DNA from: Vibrio sp. UBA2441
GTDB taxonomy: Bacteria > Pseudomonadota > Gammaproteobacteria > Enterobacterales > Vibrionaceae
Direction of reading: 5' to 3'
DNA length: 20,080 nucleotides
Assembly (NCBI GenBank): GCA_002342685.1
Contig: DDQN01000048.1
Location: 1 to 20,080, forward strand
Every line of letters begins with the position of its first letter. The stretch's first letter is position 1. The notes beneath the pieces are model-generated. The model worked only from the letters and a program-made list of their open reading frames with translations, was not told where the DNA came from and did no database searches. Both the position numbers and the translations under genes were made by a program. Shown piece by piece: positions 1-7,942 of this stretch.

Positions 1-11
1 CTTCAAGTTGA

Positions 12-752
12 TTGGGTATACAAGGTTATATCCAATCTATCTACCTGGTTGAGTATGCAGACAAACTACTCTTATTAGATGGTGGCAGCCGTGCAGATGC
101 AGCAATTATATGTTCGTTTATTAAAAATGACCTGAACAGAGATCTGTCTGATCTGAAACTTGTGGTTGTCACTCATATGCATCCCGACCATGCGGGTGCA
201 GCGCACAAGCTTAGGAAGCTAACCGGCTGCCAAATCGTCTCATCAAAGCATCAACATCATTGGTACAGTGGCTGGGACGGTTGGCTGATGTACTTGACTG
301 ATCTCTGTTTAGCACGATGGGTCGCCAGTCGTCACAAGAAAAAACGCGAATGGCTATATTACTCTCCATGGTTAAGGCCGGATATTCGTTTGGTTGAGGG
401 TGACAAACTGCCGGGGTTTGAAGAGTGGCAGATCTTAGAAACACCAGGCCATACCGACAGAGACCTCTCTGTTCACCATATACCCAGTAACCGCATCTAT
501 GTCGCCGATTTGATGGTCACCGTTAAAGGCCGATATATCCCGCCCTTTCCGGTTTTTTATCTCAATAATTATCGCAAATCGATTGATAAAGTCATGAATT
601 TACAACCTCAATCGCTATGGTTGGCACATTCAGGGGAAGTTGAACTCAGCGAAGACGATCTGGCTCACTTGAAAAAATCTATGCCTAAAAGGCCAGCAAC
701 GCATTGGCGCGCTGTTAAGTATAAATTAAAACAGGTCATAGGACTGAGGTAA
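12..752 (+). CDS. Metallo-beta-lactamase-fold hydrolase (5' end uncertain)
   Basis: A soluble MBL-fold protein of about 246 residues, probably a metal-dependent hydrolase of unknown substrate. The metal ligands are visible: HMHPDH at residues 55-60, TPGH with His147, Asp166 in VADLM, and His206 in AHSGE. This is the full set for a binuclear Zn/Fe site of the glyoxalase II-like group. The reading frame opens with TTG at 12, directly after an in-frame TGA at 9-11, so no ribosome binding site can be judged. If one G of the GGG at 14-16 were absent, the frame would run back to the window edge, so a slightly longer N-terminus or a frameshift is possible. It converges on the Clp gene with only 6 bp between them. 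The fold is sure; the substrate is unknown. Confidence 0.85.
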   Translation: MGIQGYIQSIYLVEYADKLLLLDGGSRADAAIICSFIKNDLNRDLSDLKLVVVTHMHPDHAGAAHKLRKLTGCQIVSSKHQHHWYSGWDGWLMYLTDLCLARWVASRHKKKREWLYYSPWLRPDIRLVEGDKLPGFEEWQILETPGHTDRDLSVHHIPSNRIYVADLMVTVKGRYIPPFPVFYLNNYRKSIDKVMNLQPQSLWLAHSGEVELSEDDLAHLKKSMPKRPATHWRAVKYKLKQVIGLR

Positions 753-758
753 ACCAGG

Positions 759-3251
759 CTAATGCACCACAGGTTTCTCCTGACAATGACTATCTAAACC
801 TTTAATGACAGTGTTCTCATCCACCTTAAAACAGATCTCATTGTCTTCTATGATGACATCCACGATACATTGCTTTTTACCCCCTTGGTTGATCAGATAA
901 GAAGCCAGCGGATTTTCCAGCTGTTTTTCAATCTCACGACGTAGTGGACGAGCGCCAAAATTGATGTCAAATCCATCGGAGGCCAGTTTTTCGATTACCG
1001 ATTCATCCACATTAAGGGTTATTTTATTCTCATTCAGACGAGATTGAAGATCGGCAACCATCATATGGGCAATTAACAGCACATGGTTACGTTCAAGAAA
1101 GTGAAAGACAATTATGTCATCAAGACGATTCAAAAACTCTGGCTTAAAGAAACGTTTAACTTCCTGCATAACATTACGCTTGGCATCTTCATAACTCGGC
1201 GTAGCGGAATACATGAAACCAATTTCTTTGCGTTCGGGCCCCAGTGTTTCAACGCCAAGATTAGAAGTGCCAATAATAACCGTATTGCGAAAAGAAACTC
1301 TGCGGCCTTGAGCATCGGTCAAATGACCATCTTCAAGTATTTGCAGCAACATATTAAACACATCCGGATGAGCCTTCTCAATTTCATCCAACAGAATAAC
1401 CGAATAAGGGTTACGCCTTACTTTCTCTGTTAACTGACCGCCTTCGCCATAACCAATATAACCCGGAGGCGCACCAATCATCTTTGATACTTCGTGGCGC
1501 TCCATATATTCAGACATATCTAGTTGAATGATCCGTGATTCGTCATCAAGTAAGAACTCTGTCAGTGCTTTTGCCAGCGCTGTTTTTCCTGACCCTGTCG
1601 GCCCTAAAAACAGAAATGATCCAATGGGTCGCGTTGATTGTGAAATTCCGGCCCGATTCCGGCGAATCGCATGAGAAATCGACTTAATCGCATCGTTTTG
1701 ACCCGCAATACGCTTATGCAGGTTGGCTTCCATATGCCCCAGTTTATCGGCTTCCGATTCAACCATTCTCGCCACAGGAATGCTTGTCCACTTAGCGACA
1801 ACCTCAGCAATATTTTCAGCAGTAACAACCGTCTCTGTGTTAGCAAGCGTTGTCTGCCATGCCTGCCGCTCACTATCGAGATCTTTTAGTATTTTACTCA
1901 ACTCCACTTGATGCTCAGCAGCCGTTTCATAATCTTGTTGGTCGAAGGCGACCTGTTTTTCACTCAATAACTGTTGCCGTAGCTTTTCAAGTTTGCGTAA
2001 TTTTGCTGGCATGGCGATAAACTGAAGGTGCTTACGCGCTCCCGCTTCATCAAGTAAATCAACCGCCTTATCTGGTAAACAGTGGTCGGCAATATAACGT
2101 TCTGACAACCGTGCTGCCGCTTGCAAAGCTTCATCTGCATAGCTAATTTGATGATGCTTTTCATAATAGGACGACAAGCCTTTCAATATCTGTACTGTTT
2201 CTTCTACACTAGGCTCTCTAACCACTATTGATTGAAAGCGACGATCCAACGCCTTGTCTGCCTCTACATACTTACGATATTCATCAGTAGTATCCGCGCC
2301 GATAACTTGCAGGCTGCCTTTAGCCAGTGCCGTTTTCAGCAAGGAAGGCGCATCCATTCCGCCCGGCGTTGCTCCCGCTCCCATTACAGTATGTAATTCA
2401 TCGATAAAAAGAATAATACGGCCTTCAGATTCAATGACCGCATCACGTACGCCAATTAATCTCTTTTCAAATTCGCCCCGCATGTTCGATCCGGCGACAA
2501 TTTGAGCCATGTCCAGAGATAAAATGCGTTTATTAATCAGTGTTTCCGGGACATCCGCTTCGGCAATGCGTTGAGCTATACCTTCAACAATCACTGTTTT
2601 GCCAACACCCGCTTCGCCAATTAATACAGGGTTATTTTTTTTGCGTCTGGATAGTGTTTGAATTACCCGCTCCATCTCCTCTTCACGCCCAATAACAGGA
2701 TCCAGATCCCCCATCAGCGCTTGTTCAGTAAGGTCTACCGTGTATTCCTTTAATACATTGACGCGACTTTCCGCATCAACGGTGGTAAGCGTATTACCTT
2801 CACGTCTTTTTAGTAACTCTTTACGAACTTGATTCTGGGTTAAACCTGTCGTTTTCAAAATCTCAGTAGCAGAGCCTGACAAAGGGTCAAAAAGTGCAAC
2901 CAGTAAAGTGTCAGTACCTATGTAACTATCACCAATACGGCTCGCTTCCTTACTGGCAATTTCAAGGGTTTTATTCGCATCGGGGGCTGCTGTGACTTTT
3001 TGTATCTCAGTGTTTCGTTGTGGAGGGTGCAATTGATAGATAAGTTCCATCATCATATTTCGTTTGCTGGCATGATCCGGCAGCAAAGATGCCAAAATAT
3101 CGTACGCTTCAGATTTTTCCTGTAATAGCACGCCCAATACAATAAAGTCAGACGTCAGCGTAAACATATGCAGACTGATCAGCTCATTGATTGCGCTTTG
3201 CAATACTTCATGAACTTTCTCGGTACTTTGATGGATGTATTGATGGAACAT
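759..3251 (-). CDS. ClpC-type AAA+ unfoldase (Clp protease ATP-binding subunit)
   Basis: A two-ring Clp/Hsp100 ATPase of 830 residues that would unfold proteins and feed them to ClpP in the cytoplasm. Residues 1-150 form a Clp N-domain. The first AAA+ module has Walker A GEAGVGKT (212-219) and Walker B LFIDE (281-285). A short middle segment with UVR-like character lies at about 417-460. The second module has Walker A GPTGSGKT (550-557), Walker B ILLDE (619-623), sensor-2 GAR (766-768), and IGF at 677-679 in the position of the ClpP-docking loop. The middle segment together with IGF points to ClpC rather than ClpA (no middle domain) or ClpB (long middle domain, no IGF). The start is supported by AAGGAG about 8 nt upstream. 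No clpP, clpS or mcs gene is nearby. The family is certain; the ClpC subtype is likely. Confidence 0.93.
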   Translation of the reverse strand: MFHQYIHQSTEKVHEVLQSAINELISLHMFTLTSDFIVLGVLLQEKSEAYDILASLLPDHASKRNMMMELIYQLHPPQRNTEIQKVTAAPDANKTLEIASKEASRIGDSYIGTDTLLVALFDPLSGSATEILKTTGLTQNQVRKELLKRREGNTLTTVDAESRVNVLKEYTVDLTEQALMGDLDPVIGREEEMERVIQTLSRRKKNNPVLIGEAGVGKTVIVEGIAQRIAEADVPETLINKRILSLDMAQIVAGSNMRGEFEKRLIGVRDAVIESEGRIILFIDELHTVMGAGATPGGMDAPSLLKTALAKGSLQVIGADTTDEYRKYVEADKALDRRFQSIVVREPSVEETVQILKGLSSYYEKHHQISYADEALQAAARLSERYIADHCLPDKAVDLLDEAGARKHLQFIAMPAKLRKLEKLRQQLLSEKQVAFDQQDYETAAEHQVELSKILKDLDSERQAWQTTLANTETVVTAENIAEVVAKWTSIPVARMVESEADKLGHMEANLHKRIAGQNDAIKSISHAIRRNRAGISQSTRPIGSFLFLGPTGSGKTALAKALTEFLLDDESRIIQLDMSEYMERHEVSKMIGAPPGYIGYGEGGQLTEKVRRNPYSVILLDEIEKAHPDVFNMLLQILEDGHLTDAQGRRVSFRNTVIIGTSNLGVETLGPERKEIGFMYSATPSYEDAKRNVMQEVKRFFKPEFLNRLDDIIVFHFLERNHVLLIAHMMVADLQSRLNENKITLNVDESVIEKLASDGFDINFGARPLRREIEKQLENPLASYLINQGGKKQCIVDVIIEDNEICFKVDENTVIKGLDSHCQEKPVVH

Positions 3252-3472
3252 GATGAACTCCTTTTGATACCGACAACACCTTTACTCTCATTGGCATCGC
3301 TCAGACGGATTCATTTTTCGCAATCCCTTGCTTATTAATATAGTCCCAACTCACTTTTTTTAGCTATTTTCATTGTGATACATGACTATTTTTGACAACG
3401 GTTAAACAATACCCTTAAGTCTGCATCAATTATTTTTATTAAGTGTCACCACTTTAATTAGTAACAAAAAAG

Positions 3473-4564
3473 CTAAGCCGACAAACTTAATTGAGGCTTT
3501 GCATCTACTTTGATAGGAATGCTTTCGGTTTGATAAACCGATAGCTCTTCACCGAATAAGGTATTTAAGTAACGATAGGTTGTTTCTGGAACTATCCGTT
3601 CGATCTCTTCCCACCGATTTTTGAATAACAAACTGCGAACTAATGATGCAGAAATTGGTTGCTCACTCAACTCCTGACGTGGAATTTCGACAAAGGTTAT
3701 CGGCGTAGATTCTAGTGAAGGTGTCGCTAACCATTGCTGCATCTGTTGGTTATAAAAATCCGTTACTTTGCAAATAGGTTCTGTTCCAACATATCGGTGA
3801 GTAACACCCAAAGGTGGCGCAATAAAATTGCGAAATAGCTGCAAGTCGATCGCCGTATGGCTGTAATTAATCACGCCTTCATCTTTTAGAAAGTAACTGG
3901 GGAAAGTCGCACGAGAAATCATGTAATTCGACCCTTCATGGAGAATGACGTTACCAAAACCTTCAACTCCCGCCAGAATCATTTCCATTCGATCGTAGTA
4001 AGAGAAAAATGACTTATCTTCTTTTACAACAAACAGATGTACCCAGTCACACTCTCTGGACGCTTTCTCTACCAAATAGCGATGTCCGTTAGTAAAAGGA
4101 TTGGCGTTCATTACAATGCTGCCAATTTTCTCACCCGCCCTTTTCTTTTTGGCTAATTTCTTTGCGTAATTTTGCAAATGAGTTTTACTATTTTCGAGAA
4201 GAATCACTTGGTCTTCTACCGAAGCTAATAAATAAAACCCTGCGGCGTGAAACATCTGATAGTTTTCGGGTTTGGTATAAATAAAGAGATTATAACGGCC
4301 AAGATCATAAGCCATTGTGACCAGCTCGGTTAACAATTTAGTCGATAATCCGCTGCCGCGGTGCGATTCACTAACCGCAACAGATTTGAGCATATTCCCG
4401 GCAAGTGCACCGCAACCTACTATTTTATAGTTTTGAAAAGCCACAGTAAAAAGTTCGACATCGGCATCGAGGCCTAACCCCATTTCGGTTAGGAACTCTC
4501 GAATCCTTGCCATTTTTTTGCTATTGCTAACACTAACCTTTTGGAAAAAATAACAATCCTGCAC
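3473..4564 (-). CDS. citC: [Citrate (pro-3S)-lyase] ligase
   Basis: An acetate:citrate-lyase ligase of 363 residues. The family uses ATP and acetate to acetylate the prosthetic-group thiol of the citrate lyase acyl carrier subunit, switching the lyase on. The N-terminal part is a GNAT-like domain (SVAVSESHRGSGL, 61-73). The C-terminal part is a nucleotidyltransferase with NANPFTNGHRYLV (153-165, His161 in the T/HxGH-like motif) and ISASLVR (304-310). Both are typical of CitC, and the length matches. The start is GTG with a GAGATGAG purine stretch just upstream; it aligns with the N-terminus of E. coli CitC as I remember it. None of citD, citE, citF, citX or citG lies in the window, which is unusual for this gene. 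It is flanked by the ClpC-type gene downstream and phyH upstream, each more than 200 bp away. Confidence 0.92.
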   Translation of the reverse strand: MQDCYFFQKVSVSNSKKMARIREFLTEMGLGLDADVELFTVAFQNYKIVGCGALAGNMLKSVAVSESHRGSGLSTKLLTELVTMAYDLGRYNLFIYTKPENYQMFHAAGFYLLASVEDQVILLENSKTHLQNYAKKLAKKKRAGEKIGSIVMNANPFTNGHRYLVEKASRECDWVHLFVVKEDKSFFSYYDRMEMILAGVEGFGNVILHEGSNYMISRATFPSYFLKDEGVINYSHTAIDLQLFRNFIAPPLGVTHRYVGTEPICKVTDFYNQQMQQWLATPSLESTPITFVEIPRQELSEQPISASLVRSLLFKNRWEEIERIVPETTYRYLNTLFGEELSVYQTESIPIKVDAKPQLSLSA

Positions 4565-4728
4565 TGACTCATCTCAATAAGAAAATTACTCAGTAACTAT
4601 CTTATTTATTGAATACAAAAAGCATGACAAGACTCATAGCTTGGTACAGAGTTAAAGTGTTTAAGTGGTTTTTATGAATAATTGTCCAGAACCATGATTT
4701 AGAAAATATTACATTTGTCAATATGCAT

Positions 4729-4768
4729 ACCGACATCAATTCATACAAACAAATGAGTTGATATCGGT
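4729..4768 (-). terminator. Large hairpin downstream of the PhyH-family gene
   Basis: Arms of 16 nt (ACCGACATCAATTCAT and ATGAGTTGATATCGGT) pair at 14 of 16 positions, plus one G-T wobble, around an 8-nt loop. The hairpin starts 31 nt after the stop of the dioxygenase gene. No U-tract follows it on either strand, so it may be a 3'-end stabiliser, a Rho-assisted terminator or an operator rather than a classical intrinsic terminator. The rest of 4565-4799 shows nothing else. Confidence 0.5.
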
Positions 4769-4799
4769 TGCCGAGATTTTAATAAAACAAGCTATCTCA

Positions 4800-5567
4800 T
4801 TACTTTACATCCAATAACCACTGTTGTGCGGGAGTCAGTCGACTCGCCGTATGAGCAGTTAACCACTTCTGCTGATCTTGCTGTGCATTGTCCAATCTAT
4901 CGATATACAAACCATGCAGAACTCTGCGACGCGTACCCACCGAATTTGTAGTGCCACCATGCCAGGTGTGTGCGTTGAATATCATCACACTGCCTGCTGG
5001 GCACTCCAAATAAACCTCATCCGGGTGCGAGCCTTCAACGTCATCCAGTACATTTTCCGGCAGTTCAGGACGAAGATGAGTACCGGGTATGATACGAGGC
5101 GCGCCGTTTTCTCTACTTAGATCATCTATGGCCCATATAGAGTTAACCAAATGCACTTTGGGAAAATCAGGTCGGGATTTTTTCCAATCCGCGTGAAGTG
5201 GCTGGTGTCCACCATGATGATGTGCTTCCCTAGCATTTAAGCTCGATATTTTATATTCGCCGTTAAAGATATGTTTACAGGCAGCCAGTACCATAGGATG
5301 GGCCCAAACTTTTTCCCATACCGTTCCCTTGTTAATTAGGTTGGCAACCCGTGTAACTGTGTCTTCCTGATGATGTTCTATCGCTAACTGGTCTCCTTCT
5401 TTTTCCACAAGCATGTCAAAAGTGCGACGCATTTCTGCTAACCACTCTTTATCAACAACATCATGAATGACAGTGAAACCATGGGTATCCAGTTCATCTA
5501 TCATTTTCGGTGTCAGCGCCATATTGGCACCAAGTGCATCAAGGTACGTATCAGATTCAATTTTCAT
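4800..5567 (-). CDS. Phytanoyl-CoA dioxygenase (PhyH) family protein
   Basis: A 255-residue protein of the Fe(II)/2-oxoglutarate-dependent PhyH family. The metal triad is visible as HAD (His125, Asp127) and a distal His in NAHTWHGG (His203, or His200). The arginine for the 2-oxoglutarate carboxylate would be in the RRR at 213-215. Such enzymes hydroxylate small organic substrates using O2; the substrate cannot be read from sequence. The start has AGGA about 8 nt upstream. It is divergent from the AraC-type regulator across 257 bp, so that regulator may control it. It sits beside an anaerobic glycyl-radical locus, an odd pairing for an oxygen-requiring enzyme. The family assignment is solid; the role is open. 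Confidence 0.88.
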   Translation of the reverse strand: MKIESDTYLDALGANMALTPKMIDELDTHGFTVIHDVVDKEWLAEMRRTFDMLVEKEGDQLAIEHHQEDTVTRVANLINKGTVWEKVWAHPMVLAACKHIFNGEYKISSLNAREAHHHGGHQPLHADWKKSRPDFPKVHLVNSIWAIDDLSRENGAPRIIPGTHLRPELPENVLDDVEGSHPDEVYLECPAGSVMIFNAHTWHGGTTNSVGTRRRVLHGLYIDRLDNAQQDQQKWLTAHTASRLTPAQQWLLDVK

Positions 5568-5655
5568 AGTTTTTCCTGTTGAGCTTTGTTTTTATTGTCT
5601 GCTTATTTAAAAGGCTAATGCTTTTTATACCCAACCACGCTGAAAAAATAAGCAG

Positions 5656-5673
5656 GCTAAATGTTCGTTTAGC
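5656..5673. promoter_or_regulatory. Small inverted repeat in the phyH/araC divergent gap
   Basis: GCTAAA-tgttcg-TTTAGC is a 6-bp inverted repeat near the middle of the 257-bp gap between the divergent dioxygenase and AraC-type genes. It could be an operator or a weak hairpin. No convincing -35/-10 pair was picked out around it. Confidence 0.25.
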
Positions 5674-5824
5674 TGGATTTTTGTTAACCAATATGGGAAT
5701 TGTGAAGTGCCGCCCATATCGTATTACTCAGTGGCCAGATTAAGCAATAAACGAGGTAACATAAGGCATTCGCCGTAATTGCCCCATAAAAAACCACGCC
5801 TGAGATTGCAGGAGCACTAGAAAA

Positions 5825-6694
5825 ATGCTGGAAAAAAATCATTTACTGGAAACATTACGACACTATGCTGAATCTCCCGATAACGTGGGTGATGTTTATT
5901 ACGCAGGTAACTTGCCTTCCCCACCAGCACTCGCCTATCAGGTTCATTTTCCGCGCATTGAAATGGTGCTGGATGGTGAGCTGAATATGGAGGTTGGCAA
6001 TAATCTGGGTATAGATACCAATTACATACTCAAACAAGGCAGCGTATTGTATCTACCAGCCGAAAGCTGGAATAAACCAGAATGGGATAAACCCGTGCGC
6101 ACATTGACAGTGATGGCAGGAAAGCAAAGCTTTGGTATGAGCCTGCTTAGCTGGGACGGCGAACAATTTGATTCCGCACTAAAAGAAAATGTATTACGCC
6201 GCGGACCACGGGTGGGTACTTTTATTCTTAACGCCATTGAAGAACTGACTAAACAGACAGAATCTCAAAAAACCAAACGCTTATTAGTTAATTCGCTTTT
6301 TAGCCATATTATTGATCTCGTAGAACAACCTCTTGAAACACCGTCGAAAAGTCACGCACTGTTTGAAGCAGTGAGGGATTATTTAGAGCAACACTATCAT
6401 GAACCGCTCAGCCGAGAGTCTGTAGCGAAGCATTTTTACGTTTCAGCCAATTACCTTTCACAGCTGTTTCAAAAAGAAGGGAAGATCAAGTTTAACGAAT
6501 ACCTTAACCATATTCGCTTGGAACGGGCAAAATACTTGCTGATTGAATACGATATGAAGGTCAAAGAGGTGGCGCACCGTTGTGGCTTTAAAGATAGCAA
6601 CTATTTCTGCCGCATTTTCCGCAATCAAACTGCACGATCGCCATCAGAATACCGGGCTCAGTATTTAAGCTCGCACGCAGAAGTCGATAGCTAA
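5825..6694 (+). CDS. yijO: AraC-type transcriptional regulator, YijO-like
   Basis: A 289-residue regulator with an N-terminal cupin-like sensing domain (about 1-170) and a C-terminal AraC double helix-turn-helix (about 183-283). The second helix region (VKEVAHRCGFKDSNYFCRIF) and the closing RSPSEYR are textbook AraC. The protein strongly resembles E. coli YijO as I recall it, and YijO lies next to frwD there, as this gene does here (13 bp between the convergent stops). This makes it the likely regulator of the frw-pfl operon, of the divergent PhyH-family gene, or of both. The start has AGGAG at 5810-5814, 10 nt before the ATG. The effector is unknown; a phosphorylated anhydro-sugar or related sugar would fit the context. 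Confidence 0.88.
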   Translation: MLEKNHLLETLRHYAESPDNVGDVYYAGNLPSPPALAYQVHFPRIEMVLDGELNMEVGNNLGIDTNYILKQGSVLYLPAESWNKPEWDKPVRTLTVMAGKQSFGMSLLSWDGEQFDSALKENVLRRGPRVGTFILNAIEELTKQTESQKTKRLLVNSLFSHIIDLVEQPLETPSKSHALFEAVRDYLEQHYHEPLSRESVAKHFYVSANYLSQLFQKEGKIKFNEYLNHIRLERAKYLLIEYDMKVKEVAHRCGFKDSNYFCRIFRNQTARSPSEYRAQYLSSHAEVDS

Positions 6695-6707
6695 CACATT
6701 ATTTTAT

Positions 6708-7043
6708 TTAAAGGACTATCTCTGAATTAGGTGGTGCAAGGCGAATTTTCTCAATGGCCAGCATCACTTCATCAGCATTACGCAAGAAATAAGCGATAGA
6801 GCAGCGCACGATACGCGTCTGGTTAAAGCGGTCTCCCCCTTCAATATTAATGTCTGAAATAATAACGGCGACACTTGCACTTTCAATTTGCTGTTCGGTT
6901 AGCTGGTTTTCACTGCCTAACGCACCTTGTGTTTCCACATGGATCTTGTAGCCTGCTTTTTTGCTGTGTTTTTCCAGCAATTCAGCGGCCATATAGGTGT
7001 GCGCAACACCACTGATACACGCAGTAACTCCAACTATTTCCAC
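6708..7043 (-). CDS. frwD: PTS fructose-like IIB component FrwD
   Basis: A fructose-family PTS IIB protein of 111 residues, which passes phosphate from the IIA domain to sugar bound in IIC. The phospho-cysteine is Cys9 in VTACISGVAHTYMAAE; VETQGALG follows. It looks like E. coli FrwD. I start it at the GTG at 7043, because that gives the normal IIB N-terminus and a length close to FrwB. An earlier in-frame GTG at 7088 lies inside a perfect hairpin and would add 15 unrelated residues. The gene is the last of the frw-pfl operon, separated from fsa by about 150 bp. It is a paralogue of the IIB at 12183-12506, so this PTS has two IIB proteins feeding one IIC. Confidence 0.88.
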   Translation of the reverse strand: MEIVGVTACISGVAHTYMAAELLEKHSKKAGYKIHVETQGALGSENQLTEQQIESASVAVIISDINIEGGDRFNQTRIVRCSIAYFLRNADEVMLAIEKIRLAPPNSEIVL

Positions 7044-7064
7044 ATTTATTCCACAATTAGCAAT

Positions 7065-7095
7065 AAACCTAGTGAAGTCTAGCTTCACTAGGTTT
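7065..7095. terminator. Perfect 13-bp hairpin between fsa and frwD
   Basis: AAACCTAGTGAAG-TCTAG-CTTCACTAGGTTT: 13 perfectly paired bases around a 5-nt loop, followed by short T-rich runs on both strands (TTTTGTTT on the plus strand, GGTTTATT on the minus strand). It lies about 100 nt after the aldolase stop and 22 nt before the preferred frwD start. It could act as a leaky terminator that lowers frwD expression, or as a processing or stability element. Confidence 0.6.
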
Positions 7096-7194
7096 TGTTT
7101 ATAATAATTCTACTGAGCTTTTGTGCATTCTCTCACACTTAGTATGACCTGTAACCGAGATGAATATTCACCTGGTTAAATCACCGGTCAGTGA

Positions 7195-7872
7195 CTAAAG
7201 CACATCCAGTACGTTTGTGTCTGCACCATAAACACTTTCCCAGTCAGACACAAAACCTGCAACGCCAGAATCAGTCAGTGGGTGAACCAAAAGTTGGTCA
7301 AACACATCCGGTGCGATCGTCACAGAATGAGCGCCCGCTAATGCGACCAAGTGAACCTGCTGAACGTTCTTGAACGAAGCGGCAAGCACTTTAGCATCTA
7401 ATTGATAATTTTCAATAAGCTGCACCATTTCTGCTGTAACCTGAGTACCGTCTGCACAGATATTATCCAATCGATTGACATAAGGAGCCAGGAACTCCGC
7501 TCCGGCCATTGCCGCCATCAACGCTTGCTGTGGTGACAAAATAGCGGTCGCAGTAATACGAATGCCTTCTGCACTGATCAACTTCATGGCTTTTATGCCC
7601 TGAGGTGTCACCGGTACTTTAACGATGATCTGTGGATCAATCGTTCGTAGCGCCTGTGCTTCTTTTAGCATGGTTTCAGCGTCTTTGCCCATAACCTGCG
7701 CATGCAGCATACGGTCCTGACCAATAATCTCGCGGATGTCGAGCAAGATATCTTTCATCGGACGATTCTCTTTTGCGATGATAGACGGGTTTGTCGTGAC
7801 ACCAACAATTGGGTACAGATCAGTTGCTTTTCTTATCGCATCTAAATCTGCGGTATCTAACATGTAAATCAT
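7195..7872 (-). CDS. fsa: Fructose-6-phosphate aldolase-type transaldolase-like enzyme
   Basis: A class I aldolase of 225 residues in the FSA/TalC branch of transaldolases. The residues known from E. coli FSA fall at the same numbers: Asp6, Asn28, Gln59, Schiff-base Lys85 (IIVKVPVT), Thr109 and Tyr131 (APYVNR). FSA splits fructose-6-phosphate-like ketoses into glyceraldehyde-3-phosphate and a ketone. With 1-deoxyfructose-6-phosphate, the product of PflD, the ketone is hydroxyacetone. In E. coli the paralogue fsaB sits with ptsA and gldA; here it lies in the pfl operon between the SDR gene and frwD. AGGAG about 7 nt before the ATG supports the start. Confidence is high for the family and good for the role. 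Confidence 0.92.
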   Translation of the reverse strand: MIYMLDTADLDAIRKATDLYPIVGVTTNPSIIAKENRPMKDILLDIREIIGQDRMLHAQVMGKDAETMLKEAQALRTIDPQIIVKVPVTPQGIKAMKLISAEGIRITATAILSPQQALMAAMAGAEFLAPYVNRLDNICADGTQVTAEMVQLIENYQLDAKVLAASFKNVQQVHLVALAGAHSVTIAPDVFDQLLVHPLTDSGVAGFVSDWESVYGADTNVLDVL

Positions 7873-7942
7873 GGGGTACTCCTAAATTTCTTTGTTGCAA
7901 TTACCAACGGCTTTCATATTTCCGAAGATAAATAATTTCTGA

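Noticed and set aside
1083..2505. Several plus-strand frames of 70-120 codons opposite the Clp gene
   Set aside because: All lie within the highly conserved AAA+ coding region on the other strand and show no family motifs; they are shadows.
3252..3472. Heat-shock (sigma-32) promoter expected before the Clp gene
   Set aside because: I looked for CTTGAA/CCCCAT-like boxes upstream of the start and found no convincing pair; only a lone TTGTCA without a good -10 was seen.
7044..7088. GTG start of frwD at 7088
   Set aside because: It is within the perfect hairpin and adds residues with no counterpart in IIB proteins; GTG 7043 gives the standard N-terminus.
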